Assembly: GCA_036505215.1 (NCBI GenBank)
Contig: DASXTW010000100.1
Coordinates: 4,543 to 68,542, forward strand
DNA: 64,000 nt
Direction: 5' to 3'
Source of the DNA: DASXTW01 sp036505215
GTDB taxonomy: Bacteria; Actinomycetota; UBA4738
Part shown: piece after piece, positions 16,266 through 24,250 of the stretch
How positions within the stretch are numbered: the first letter of the stretch is position 1
Layout: every line of letters starts with the position of its first letter
Position numbers and translations under genes: made by a program
Notes under the pieces: generated by a model
Seen by the model: the letters and a program-made list of their open reading frames with translations, nothing else
Told to the model about the DNA's origin: nothing
The model's database searches: none

Positions 16266-17108
16266 TCAATCGAGGCCGGCCAGACGTCTGACCGTAGCGA
16301 TGTTCCTGGCGTGATCTTCCAGGCGTCCCGGCGTCTCGCAGATCACCGCGCACCGGCGCACCGACGGATGGGCCAGGATCGCCCGGAATCCCACTTCGCC
16401 TATGTGTCCTTGCCCGACGTGCGTGTGGCTGTCCCGATGGGCCCCCCGAGGGAACTTCGAGTCGTTGGCGTGGATCAGCCGCAGCCGCCTCGAGAGACCA
16501 AACCGCCGGACCTGGTCGAAACACGCCCGGACGCCTTCTCGGGTGTCGAGGGCGTAGCCGGCCGCGAAGAGATGGCAGGTATCCGCGCAGAGCGCCAGGC
16601 GAGGGTGCTTTCCGGTGGCGTCGAGCAGCTCCCGGAAATGGCGGAAGGTCGACGCCACGGAGCCGGCCCCTCCCGCGGTCAGCTCGACGAACACGGAGGT
16701 GGCCTCGGTTCGCCCGGCGATGGTCACCAAGGACAGTGCGGCCATCTCCAGCGCCCCGGCTCGCTCGGTCGATGCGCCGGCCGACCCTCCGTGAACCACT
16801 ACCCCGGTGGCGCCGATCGATTCGGCCAGGGCAACGGTGGCTCGGGCCAGGTCCACCGACCGGCGGCGGAAGTCCGGGTTCGGGGAAGCGATGTTGACCA
16901 TGTAGGGAGCGTGCAGGACCAAGGGACCGAGACCCGCGTCCCGCCAGGCCTGCCCGAACTCGACTGCCACCGAGAGAGCGACCGACGGAGGAGCCCACGC
17001 TCGCGGGTTGGAGCCCCAGATCTGGGCCGCGTCCGCGCCACATGCTTTGGCCGAGTCGATGGCCCCCATCAGGCCGCCCCGCGTTGGGACGTGTGCGCCG
17101 ATCCGCAC
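16266..17108 (-). CDS. nfo: Deoxyribonuclease IV (endonuclease IV, AP endonuclease)
   Basis: A 280-residue TIM-barrel, three-zinc AP endonuclease of base-excision repair. Zinc and active-site motifs: IGAHVPTRGG (His6), LHAPYMVNIASPNP, VVHGGSAG (His around 109), a Glu in FVELTAGGAGS, ADTCHLFAAGY (Asp/His), IHANDSKFPRGAHRDSHTHVGQG (quoted across several ligands) and ICETPG. All expected ligands are present. The GTG start lies immediately after the stop codon of the PASTA kinase gene on the same strand, so translation is probably coupled to it. Confidence 0.92.
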   Translation of the reverse strand: MRIGAHVPTRGGLMGAIDSAKACGADAAQIWGSNPRAWAPPSVALSVAVEFGQAWRDAGLGPLVLHAPYMVNIASPNPDFRRRSVDLARATVALAESIGATGVVVHGGSAGASTERAGALEMAALSLVTIAGRTEATSVFVELTAGGAGSVASTFRHFRELLDATGKHPRLALCADTCHLFAAGYALDTREGVRACFDQVRRFGLSRRLRLIHANDSKFPRGAHRDSHTHVGQGHIGEVGFRAILAHPSVRRCAVICETPGRLEDHARNIATVRRLAGLD

Positions 17109-17109
17109 C

Positions 17110-18945
17110 CTAGGGCATCGTGACGTAGATCGTGACCTGTTGGCCCTGCTCGACCGTGACCCCGGGATCCGGGTCCTGATAGACGACCTGGTTGCCGTGG
17201 GTGCCAGGGATCTCCACGACCTTCACGGAGAGACCGAGCGATTCGAGTTTCTTCACCGCGGCCTCTCTCTGCATCCCCACGACGTTGGGCATCGGGAAGG
17301 TCTTGGGGCCTTTGGACACGAACAGGGTCACCGTGGACCCCTTGGGCGGCTTCTCGCCGGATGGAGGGTCCGTGCTGATGACGTGGCCCCGAGGCACCTC
17401 ACTCGAGAAGTCCTGGGTCACCTCCACGTGAAAGCCCAGGGCCTCCAGGGTTCCCCGCGCCTCTGCGGTGGTCTGGCCCGTTACGTCGGGAACCTTGACC
17501 GGGGGCGGGCCCTTGCTCACCACGATCGTGACCGTCGCGCCTTCCTGGATCTGCTGGTCGGGCCCCGGATCCTGGCGGATGACGTTGCCCTGGGGGATCC
17601 TGTCGTCGAAGTCGCGTTTCACCTCGATCTCGAATCCCGCATCCGACAGGATCTTCATGGCCTCGTCGTCGGGCTTGCCGCCCACGTCCGGGACGGGAAC
17701 CAGGCGCCGGCCGAGCGAGGGGATGAGTACCACAGACCTCCCCTTACGGATCCTGGAATCGGCAGGAGGCACCGTTCCCATGATGGACCCGGTCGGCACC
17801 GTCTTGGAGTACTGACCGGAGCCAGTTCGCACGACCAGTCCCGCCGCACGCATGCGGGCCTCGGCCTCCTGTGCTGTCAGGCCCACCACGTCGGGGACCC
17901 GGGTGTAGTGGGGGATGGCGTACACCCAGCTCGCCCAGGCCCCGGCCGTGAGGAGCATCAGGAGGACTACCGAGGCGAATACCCTCCGGAACAGGCGCGC
18001 TCTTCGGGCCCGCGGCGACAGCGACCGGGGGATGGTGACCGTCGGCGCCCGCTCATCGGGTACAAGCTCCGTCGAAGGAAGCTGCCCGGCCAGCTCCGCG
18101 ATCCGGGGTGCGGGCGGGGCGCCCACACCCGCGTGGAGGATCTCGTTTCGCATGGACCGGGCCGAAGCGGGTCGTTGCTCCCGATCCTTCTCCGTGGCCA
18201 ACAAGACGACCTGGTCCATCTCCTCCGGGAGCGTGGGCAGGACCGAGGACGGCGCGGGCACCCGACCCGAGAGATGCTGGTACGCGATGGAGAGCGAGGT
18301 CTCCCCGACAAACGGAGTGCGCCCAGTGAGGAGCTCGAACATCACCACGCCGAGGGCGTACAGGTCCGTCCTGGGGTCCGCCGGCTCGCCCTGGATCTGT
18401 TCGGGGGCGAGATATTGCACGGTGCCGGTAACGGTTCCCTCCGCCTGGCTCACGTAGGAATCCGCGTACGCCCGAGCCAGCCCGAAGTCGGCCACCTTCA
18501 CCAGGCCATCTCTCGCGATCAGGATGTTCTCGGGCTTGATGTCCCTGTGGACGATGCCGTGACCATGGGCATGATCCAGAGCCGCCAGGACCTGGAGAGA
18601 CACCTCCACAACCTGGGCGGGTTCCAGGCGCCCGTACTCCGAGAGCAACGAGCGAAGGTTCGTCCCCTGGACGAACTCCATGACCATGAAGTACGTCCCG
18701 TCCGTGGTGCCCCAGTCGTAGACCCCCACGATGCTGGGGTGGTTGAGGATGGCTGCCGCTCTCGCCTCTCGCCGGAAGCGCTCGACGAACCCGCGGTCCC
18801 CGGCGAGCTGGGGGTGAAGCACCTTGACTGCGACATCGCGAGCCAGCACGGCGTCATGTGCGCGATAGACCTCGCCCATGCCGCCGGAGGCGACCCTGGT
18901 GATGACCTGATAGCGGCCCTCGATTGTGGATTCGATCACTGCCAA
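17110..18945 (-). CDS. PASTA-domain Ser/Thr protein kinase (PknB/Stk1 type)
   Basis: A 611-residue membrane receptor kinase. The kinase domain spans residues ~11-270: glycine loop VASGGMGEVY, catalytic Lys41, HRDIKPEN (133-140) and DFGLA (153-157). A basic juxtamembrane region leads to one membrane span near 328-347 (VFASVVLLMLLTAGAW). Four extracellular PASTA repeats follow, each with a VPDV(V/G/T)G-type start (around 350, 420, 485 and 553). PASTA domains bind uncrosslinked peptidoglycan or lipid II, so this kinase links wall status to phosphorylation of division and wall enzymes. Start TTG with GGAGAGGG upstream; a GTG two codons in is the alternative. It is not next to the mraZ cluster or a PP2C phosphatase. 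Confidence 0.92.
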   Translation of the reverse strand: MAVIESTIEGRYQVITRVASGGMGEVYRAHDAVLARDVAVKVLHPQLAGDRGFVERFRREARAAAILNHPSIVGVYDWGTTDGTYFMVMEFVQGTNLRSLLSEYGRLEPAQVVEVSLQVLAALDHAHGHGIVHRDIKPENILIARDGLVKVADFGLARAYADSYVSQAEGTVTGTVQYLAPEQIQGEPADPRTDLYALGVVMFELLTGRTPFVGETSLSIAYQHLSGRVPAPSSVLPTLPEEMDQVVLLATEKDREQRPASARSMRNEILHAGVGAPPAPRIAELAGQLPSTELVPDERAPTVTIPRSLSPRARRARLFRRVFASVVLLMLLTAGAWASWVYAIPHYTRVPDVVGLTAQEAEARMRAAGLVVRTGSGQYSKTVPTGSIMGTVPPADSRIRKGRSVVLIPSLGRRLVPVPDVGGKPDDEAMKILSDAGFEIEVKRDFDDRIPQGNVIRQDPGPDQQIQEGATVTIVVSKGPPPVKVPDVTGQTTAEARGTLEALGFHVEVTQDFSSEVPRGHVISTDPPSGEKPPKGSTVTLFVSKGPKTFPMPNVVGMQREAAVKKLESLGLSVKVVEIPGTHGNQVVYQDPDPGVTVEQGQQVTIYVTMP

Positions 18946-18962
18946 GAACGACCCTCTCCTGT

Positions 18963-19050
18963 TCGGGGGCCTACCGCTTCGCTACTCGAGGCCCCCGATC
19001 CCCGCCGGGGGCTACGCTCGGCTTCGCCTCGCTGCTCGAGCCCCCCGGAC
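18963..19050. repeat. GC-rich palindromic repeat, two units, upstream of the PASTA kinase
   Basis: Unit 1 has perfect 9-bp inverted arms, TCGGGGGCC at 18963-18971 and GGCCCCCGA at 18990-18998, around an 18-nt loop containing GCTTCGCTACTCGAG. Unit 2 (from about 19008) repeats the theme with GCTTCGCCTCGCTGCTCGAG and CCCCCCGGA. The GCTTCGCT-N-CTCGAGG core recurs inside the ftsL-like gene at the right edge. It lies in the 5' leader of the kinase gene, so a folded RNA there is possible. Confidence 0.65.
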
Positions 19051-19197
19051 CTCCCCGACTGGGAAGGGTCCCGGAGCCCCCTCATTCTAGGGCCCGGTCG
19101 ATGGGTTCCGTCGCAGGGCTTGCTTCTCAACAACCCTCGCTGTATCGAAGATCGTTCCCGGCTGAGGCGAGCCGGCCTCCTTGGAACCTTCCCTCCC

Positions 19198-19203
19198 TAG
19201 AAT
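19198..19203 (+). promoter_or_regulatory. -10 box (TAGAAT) for the first glycan-island gene
   Basis: TAGAAT ends 10 nt before the ATG at 19214, and there is no Shine-Dalgarno. This placement favours the ATG over a TTG 33 nt upstream that would lie before the promoter box. Confidence 0.45.
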
Positions 19204-19213
19204 CGAGCCCGCC

Positions 19214-21169
19214 ATGGCGTTCACCGATCGTCGGGAGCGGATCCCGGCCACCTTGCCGGCCGCCGGGGCGCGCTCGTCATTCACCGGCGCGACGGCTATC
19301 GCCCTGGGTCTGGCCCTGGGGATCTTCCTCTTTTACTTCCTGGCCTATCCGATCAGGCATCTCACTCTGCCAGTTGGGTTCGATCCGCCCTGGTACGTGT
19401 GGCGGGCCGAGCACCTCACCGCCCTCGGGGTCGGGAATGGAGAGCTCGCTGCGCGACCGGGCTATCCGGTGCTCTCGGCGATCCTGGGGTCGCTCACAGG
19501 CCTCTCCCAGCTCGAGACGACCGTGGTGCTGTCCCTGGTGCTGGTGTCGCTTCTGGCGCTCGCCGTCGGCGCGTTCGCTCGTGCGGGTCTGGGATTCGAC
19601 CGGTGGCGATGGGGCGTGGTGGTAGCGACGACTGCAGTGGTCCTGGGCCCGACCCACCTGGTGGGCGAGAACCTGTCGAACGCCCTCAACATCGCCCTGG
19701 AGATCGCAGCCGTGGTCCCGCTGGCGGCCTTCATCGGGGGGAAAGGGGGGATGGCGGCCGCCGTGGTGCTGTTGGTGGCGAGCGGCCTTGCCCACTGGGA
19801 CTTCGTGGCCCTGTTCGGAGTGGTCTTGGGGGTCGCGTTCCTGATGGCTCTGCCGTCCTCCCAACGAGAGCGGGCGCGTGGAGTGACGGCGATTCGAACC
19901 GAGTCCGGAGCACTGGCCGCCCTGGCGGCTTGGTCGGGCAGCATCCTGCTCGTCTTGGTGGGGGGGGTGCTCCGGGCACCTCTCAGGACGATCGAGATCG
20001 GCAACGACGAGCTGTTGTTCCGACGGAAGTTCCGAACGGACGTGGCTCGTCTGATCGTTCCCGCCGTGGCCGGGCTCGTGGGGCCGTGGGTCTTGTCCGG
20101 GGCGGCTGTGAGCGGTGCGCCGGGCAGATGCAGGAGATTTGCTGTTCGCCTGCTCCAGGCCTGGACGTACGTGATGGCCGCGGGGATGGTCGTAGGCCTG
20201 CTCAGCTTCGCGGTGCCCCCGGCTCGGTTCCTGGCCCACCTGGTGGCGCTTCCGGGGGCGATCACAGTGGGCGCGGGCGTGTCGGCCCTGGCGATGTGGG
20301 CCCGGCGGTGGACCCTCGGACCAGGTCGTTCGGCCGGGCGGTGGCCGGCGATCGCATCCCTAGGTGTGACGGCGGTCGTGCTGGCCGCCCTGGCTGTGCC
20401 CGGAGTGCTGCGCTGGTATCGATATCCGGTCCTCCTAGAACCGGCCGCCGTGCAGCAGGCCCGCACCGCAGATCGATATCTCGCGATGCTTCCACCTCAC
20501 CAGCCGGTCGTCTTCCTACTGGACTACCGGGGCCGCCCCGGCTCGCTCTCCGCCGTGTTGAAGGAGCGAACCATCCGCATGGGGCTGTCGCCCCAGAGGC
20601 AGCTGGACGCTCACTTCTTCGTCGGCGCGCTCCCGGACCTTCTCCGGGGGCAACGGACGCCCGCACCCGACGAACGTGCCGAGCAATTCACCCGCAGGTA
20701 TTGGGAGGACGTCCGGCCTCTGCTGGCCACCCAGCCTGCCGTGGTGATCCTCAGGGCGATGGCCCAGGCCGAATACCGAGAGGCCATCTCGATGGGTGCC
20801 CGGGTGGTAGCGCCGGACGTCACGGTGCTTCGGGGACCCGCGCCCCCCGGCGAGATCGCGGCCGCGCCCCTCCCGAAGGAGGTGCCTTCGCTCCTGCCGG
20901 GCATCGGCTATGGGCTGGCGGTCCTGGCCCTGCTGTGGGTGGCCGGGGCGGGCTGGACGCGGGCTCTGGTCGGACCGAGGCACGCCCCGGAGACGCTTGC
21001 GGCTATGGCGCCGGTGATGGGCACGGCGATGCTGATGCTGGGAGGACTGGCTGCGGCCGAACTGGAGGTCCGGCTGAGCCTGGCCGGGGCAGTGGTCACC
21101 TATCTCGTCGTGTCGCTCTCCGGATTGGCCGCGGCGCTCGTGCCCGGCGGGAGATCCGAGGCCCACTGA
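19214..21169 (+). CDS. Large polytopic membrane protein, GT-C-like, paralogue of the 22.1-24.2 kb gene
   Basis: A 651-residue protein. The N-terminal ~28 residues are cytosolic, then about ten to eleven hydrophobic segments run to ~residue 405. An extracytoplasmic domain of ~165 residues (ALAVPGVLRWYRYPVLLEP onward, containing VVFLLDYRGRPGS) follows, and three or so membrane segments end the chain. After the first helix comes LPVGFDPPWYVWRAEHLT. The same position in the minus-strand gene at 22112-24181 reads MPMGYDAPRYLFQTNLV, and overall layout is the same, so the two are paralogues. The Asp in the first external loop and the topology resemble GT-C glycosyltransferases that use polyprenyl-phosphate sugars. 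No specific family is recognised. Confidence 0.7.
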   Translation: MAFTDRRERIPATLPAAGARSSFTGATAIALGLALGIFLFYFLAYPIRHLTLPVGFDPPWYVWRAEHLTALGVGNGELAARPGYPVLSAILGSLTGLSQLETTVVLSLVLVSLLALAVGAFARAGLGFDRWRWGVVVATTAVVLGPTHLVGENLSNALNIALEIAAVVPLAAFIGGKGGMAAAVVLLVASGLAHWDFVALFGVVLGVAFLMALPSSQRERARGVTAIRTESGALAALAAWSGSILLVLVGGVLRAPLRTIEIGNDELLFRRKFRTDVARLIVPAVAGLVGPWVLSGAAVSGAPGRCRRFAVRLLQAWTYVMAAGMVVGLLSFAVPPARFLAHLVALPGAITVGAGVSALAMWARRWTLGPGRSAGRWPAIASLGVTAVVLAALAVPGVLRWYRYPVLLEPAAVQQARTADRYLAMLPPHQPVVFLLDYRGRPGSLSAVLKERTIRMGLSPQRQLDAHFFVGALPDLLRGQRTPAPDERAEQFTRRYWEDVRPLLATQPAVVILRAMAQAEYREAISMGARVVAPDVTVLRGPAPPGEIAAAPLPKEVPSLLPGIGYGLAVLALLWVAGAGWTRALVGPRHAPETLAAMAPVMGTAMLMLGGLAAAELEVRLSLAGAVVTYLVVSLSGLAAALVPGGRSEAH

Positions 21170-21175
21170 CCGCCA

Positions 21176-22090
21176 CTATGAGGACGGCCTCCTCATCCAC
21201 TCGGCCGTCCGCCTGAGCCCCTCGTCGAGTTTCACCCGGGGGGTCCAGCGGAGGTCCCTACGGGCGGACGACAGGTCGACGAAGCTCCTTGCGGCATCCC
21301 CGGGTCGGGGAGGCTTGCGTTCGATCGTCACCTCGATGCCGCAGACGCGCCCGACCCTCTCGGCCAGCTCGTTGACCGAGGTCTCCACGCCGGTCCCCAG
21401 GTGGTACACGCCGGGCTTGTCCCTTCGAAGCGCCTTGTCGATGGCGGTGCAGACGTCCTCGACGTACAGGAAGTCGCGGGTCTGACTCCCGTCGCCGTAG
21501 ATGACGAACGGCTTTCCGGCCAGGGCCCGACGGATGAACAGCGCGATCACGCTCTTCTTGTGGGCGGAGCTCGGCCCGTACACGTTGGCAAAGCGCAGCG
21601 AGATGCCGACCATCCCGTATACCCCGGCCGCGGCGGTGATTCCCTCGCCGTAGAGCTTCGAGGCACCGTAGGGCGACAGTGGAGCTGCAGGCATGTCTTC
21701 ACGAAGCGGCGGGGTCGCTCCGGCCAGGACGGCACCGGAGGAGGCGAACACGAAGGAACGCACCCCCGCTCGACGGGCCGCGTCGACCGCATTGAACGTG
21801 CCCAGGACGTTGGCGCCGAAATCGAGATCCGGCCGGGCCACCGAGTCGGCAACGCCCGGCCTGGCAGCGAGGTGAACGACGGCGTCGGCGCCCCTGGCTG
21901 CGCGCCGAACGGCGGATTCGTCCTCGATCCTCCCCTCGACGCAGCGCGGACCGGGCCGCTTCCGCCACCAGTTCGGGCGGGGCACGGCGGAGAGGTCGTC
22001 GAGGACGGTCACCTCGTGTCCGCCCTCGATCAGGAACCCGACCAGGTTGGACCCGACGAACCCGGCCCCTCCCGTCACGAGCACGCGCAT
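21176..22090 (-). CDS. NAD-dependent sugar-nucleotide epimerase/dehydratase
   Basis: A 304-residue extended-SDR enzyme. The NAD-binding GGAGFVG is at residues 7-13, and the catalytic Tyr141-Lys145 pair lies in SPYGASK with the upstream Ser in FASSGAV. RFANVYGP and the C-terminal GDGSQTRDFLYVEDVC are typical of UDP-glucose/UDP-glucuronate 4-epimerase-like enzymes. It makes an activated sugar in the cytosol, most likely for the surrounding glycan genes. It lies only 21 bp downstream of the minus-strand membrane protein gene (22112-24181) and is likely co-transcribed with it. The exact nucleotide sugar cannot be read from the sequence. Confidence 0.88.
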   Translation of the reverse strand: MRVLVTGGAGFVGSNLVGFLIEGGHEVTVLDDLSAVPRPNWWRKRPGPRCVEGRIEDESAVRRAARGADAVVHLAARPGVADSVARPDLDFGANVLGTFNAVDAARRAGVRSFVFASSGAVLAGATPPLREDMPAAPLSPYGASKLYGEGITAAAGVYGMVGISLRFANVYGPSSAHKKSVIALFIRRALAGKPFVIYGDGSQTRDFLYVEDVCTAIDKALRRDKPGVYHLGTGVETSVNELAERVGRVCGIEVTIERKPPRPGDAARSFVDLSSARRDLRWTPRVKLDEGLRRTAEWMRRPSS

Positions 22091-22111
22091 CCCGAAGTGC
22101 CTCCTCCGATC

Positions 22112-24181
22112 CTAGGAACGTGGTTGACCGCCCTCAACCCGCGAGGGCACACCCTGCGGACGGCGCCGCATCCATGCGGCCAGCAAGCCGGCCGATGCGA
22201 CAAGTGGGGGCGTGAGCGCGCCCCCCGCGCCAGCCAACCGAAGGCCGGCTGCATCAACCAGGACGCCGCCCGCGACCAGGGCGGCGATGCCCACGGCAGG
22301 ACAGAGGGCCAGGATCTCGAAGGGCCGAAGAGTGGGGGGGAGGCCGACCAGTGCCCATCCGGCGCCGATGACCGCGAGCGTCACGAGCGTTCCTGCGCCC
22401 AGCAGTCCTCCTTCCAGCACTCGGCGAGGGCCGGTGGGGAAGGAGGGCACAGCGATCGGTGCTGGGGGCCTGGGTCCCTCGAGCAATGCCACGCTCGGAG
22501 CGACCTCCGAGTCGGGGTGCGTAGCCACGAATCCGGCGTACGCCGGACTGTACGAGGCGAGGAGAAGAGCAACGGGGCGCCGGGGCAGGAGACGCTGGAT
22601 CGTGGGCCAGTACCGCCGAACGTTCCCGTTGAAGCTGGGCGGGGCGTCCCGGAAGGTGGGCCGTCCAGCGAGATAGTTCTGTGGATCTCCCACGTACGTG
22701 TACGCGTGGAGGATCCTCTGGGCTGGAAGAACCGACCGGATCATGTGGACCATCTCCGGGACGTAGGACAGAGGGCTCGGCCCGGGGTCGATGATGAACA
22801 CCACGGGGGCGTCTTCGGGAACGCCCGAGCGGTCCAGGTAGGCAAGGGCTGTTGCGGTGTCGCGCACCCTGTCGACGCTCAGGACCGCCAGGGGGCCTCG
22901 CTCACTCGGGATATTCACGTACAAGTCCCGATAGCCGAGGAATACAACCGCTCCCATGCCGGCAAGCACGATCAACACCCCCATGATTGCCCGAGTCCGA
23001 GCGGCAACGGCATGTGCCAGACCGAGGATCCCAAGGGCCAGCAGGATCGGGAACGGGATAAGGAACGAGAGCAGCCGGTGAGCGGCCGCATTCCCGCCCA
23101 GGATGAAGTCGATGACACCGATCAGGGTGACCAGTCCCCACGTCAGCGAAAGCGCCAGCAGGAAGCGAGCGGCGAACCCCTCTACGTCGGGCTCCGAGGG
23201 CCGAGCGCGGTCCCGAGACGCTCTCGACGGTCCCAAGCCCAGTGCTCCCAGGACGCTCGCCCCCAGGGCCGCCACCGGAGCAGTTAGCGGGAACCGGTAC
23301 AGCGGAACGTCGAGCCGGAACTTCTTCTCGAGCTCCGAGTGTGACTGCTTCGGTCCGACCGGCCAGCTGCGGACCGAGCCGACCAAGCCCACCGCGGCGA
23401 CTGCGGAAGCCCCGCCCAGCATCAGGCCAAGGCGAGCCGAGGGCGTTCGGAGCAGAGCCACATCGCTGCGCCGCCAGGCTCGCCATGATGTGGGGACGTA
23501 GAGCAGGGCGACCAGGGCAAGGATGACAGCGAACAGACCGAAGAACGGGGGATGGATCATGCCCCCCAGACCGAGAAGGACGATGGCGCAGATGGGCCCA
23601 GGCCCGTCACGGATGGCGGACAGGATCGGGACCAGCGCGGCCAGGAAAATGGCCGTGGACAGGAGATTGTCAGTGTAGGTCTCGGGCGCTATGAGCCTGA
23701 CCATGACCGCTGAAGTGCCGACGATGATGGACACGGCGCCGAACTCCCATGGACCCCGGCGGAGCGCCCAGGAGACGAAGGCGCCTGCCGCCAGCGCGGC
23801 AGCCGTGGCCGCCGCGCCCGGAACTACGGAGGCGATCTTGAAGGTCGAGGTTGAGAACAGGCTGGACAACGTGAGCACGATGATGGGGAAGCCCATCCGC
23901 GTGTCCAATGACTTCTTCGGCGGAGGGAGGACGTGCGGGACGTGGGCCAGCCCGAAGTGCGCGACCAGGTTGGTCTGGAACAGGTACCTGGGGGCGTCGT
24001 ACCCCATGGGCATCGCATATTTCCTGATCGCATACACAGTCAGAAAGAAGGCCAACACGGCCGTTGCGGCCACGCAGGCGATCAGGAGTCCGGGAAGATG
24101 TTGCCCCAAACGGGTCCGCTGCACAGACCTGGGACTGTCGGAGGGAGGCAGGACGTGTGTCGTTCCTCCCTGGGCAGACAC
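22112..24181 (-). CDS. Large polytopic membrane protein, GT-C-like, paralogue of the 19.2 kb gene
   Basis: A 689-residue membrane protein from a GTG start. Residues ~30-52 form the first helix (LLIACVAATAVLAFFLTVY), followed by MPMGYDAPRYLFQTNLV and a Pro-rich external loop. About ten further helices continue to ~residue 440. An extracytoplasmic domain (DRSGVPEDAPVVFIIDPGPSPLS, later RRYWPTIQRLLPRRPVALLLASY) corresponds to RTADRYLAMLPPHQPVVFLLDY and RRYWEDVRPLLATQPAVVILRAM in the plus-strand gene at 19214, followed by final helices. The parallel blocks show paralogy with about 2 kb between the copies. Probable lipid-linked-sugar transferase or related glycan enzyme; function inferred from topology and neighbours only. 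Confidence 0.7.
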   Translation of the reverse strand: MSAQGGTTHVLPPSDSPRSVQRTRLGQHLPGLLIACVAATAVLAFFLTVYAIRKYAMPMGYDAPRYLFQTNLVAHFGLAHVPHVLPPPKKSLDTRMGFPIIVLTLSSLFSTSTFKIASVVPGAAATAAALAAGAFVSWALRRGPWEFGAVSIIVGTSAVMVRLIAPETYTDNLLSTAIFLAALVPILSAIRDGPGPICAIVLLGLGGMIHPPFFGLFAVILALVALLYVPTSWRAWRRSDVALLRTPSARLGLMLGGASAVAAVGLVGSVRSWPVGPKQSHSELEKKFRLDVPLYRFPLTAPVAALGASVLGALGLGPSRASRDRARPSEPDVEGFAARFLLALSLTWGLVTLIGVIDFILGGNAAAHRLLSFLIPFPILLALGILGLAHAVAARTRAIMGVLIVLAGMGAVVFLGYRDLYVNIPSERGPLAVLSVDRVRDTATALAYLDRSGVPEDAPVVFIIDPGPSPLSYVPEMVHMIRSVLPAQRILHAYTYVGDPQNYLAGRPTFRDAPPSFNGNVRRYWPTIQRLLPRRPVALLLASYSPAYAGFVATHPDSEVAPSVALLEGPRPPAPIAVPSFPTGPRRVLEGGLLGAGTLVTLAVIGAGWALVGLPPTLRPFEILALCPAVGIAALVAGGVLVDAAGLRLAGAGGALTPPLVASAGLLAAWMRRRPQGVPSRVEGGQPRS

Positions 24182-24237
24182 GCGGCCACTCTAGCAGAGC
24201 AGGTTCGGAAGGCCCGAGCGTGGTGATTGGAGGCATG

Positions 24238-24243
24238 TACGCT
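24238..24243 (+). promoter_or_regulatory. -10 box (TACGCT) of the first YfhO gene
   Basis: TACGCT ends 7 nt before the ATG at 24251. It argues for that ATG rather than the in-frame TTG at 24227, which would lie upstream of the box. Confidence 0.45.
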
Positions 24244-24250
24244 CTGGCCG

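Noticed and set aside
17008..19200. A 730-codon open frame on the plus strand opposite the PASTA kinase and endonuclease IV genes
   Set aside because: The opposite strand encodes two intact conserved proteins with all catalytic residues. The plus-strand product is low-complexity Arg/His/Gly/Asp without motifs.
21401..23287. A 628-codon plus-strand frame across the epimerase and membrane protein genes
   Set aside because: It is antisense to two well-supported genes; composition is typical of a shadow frame.
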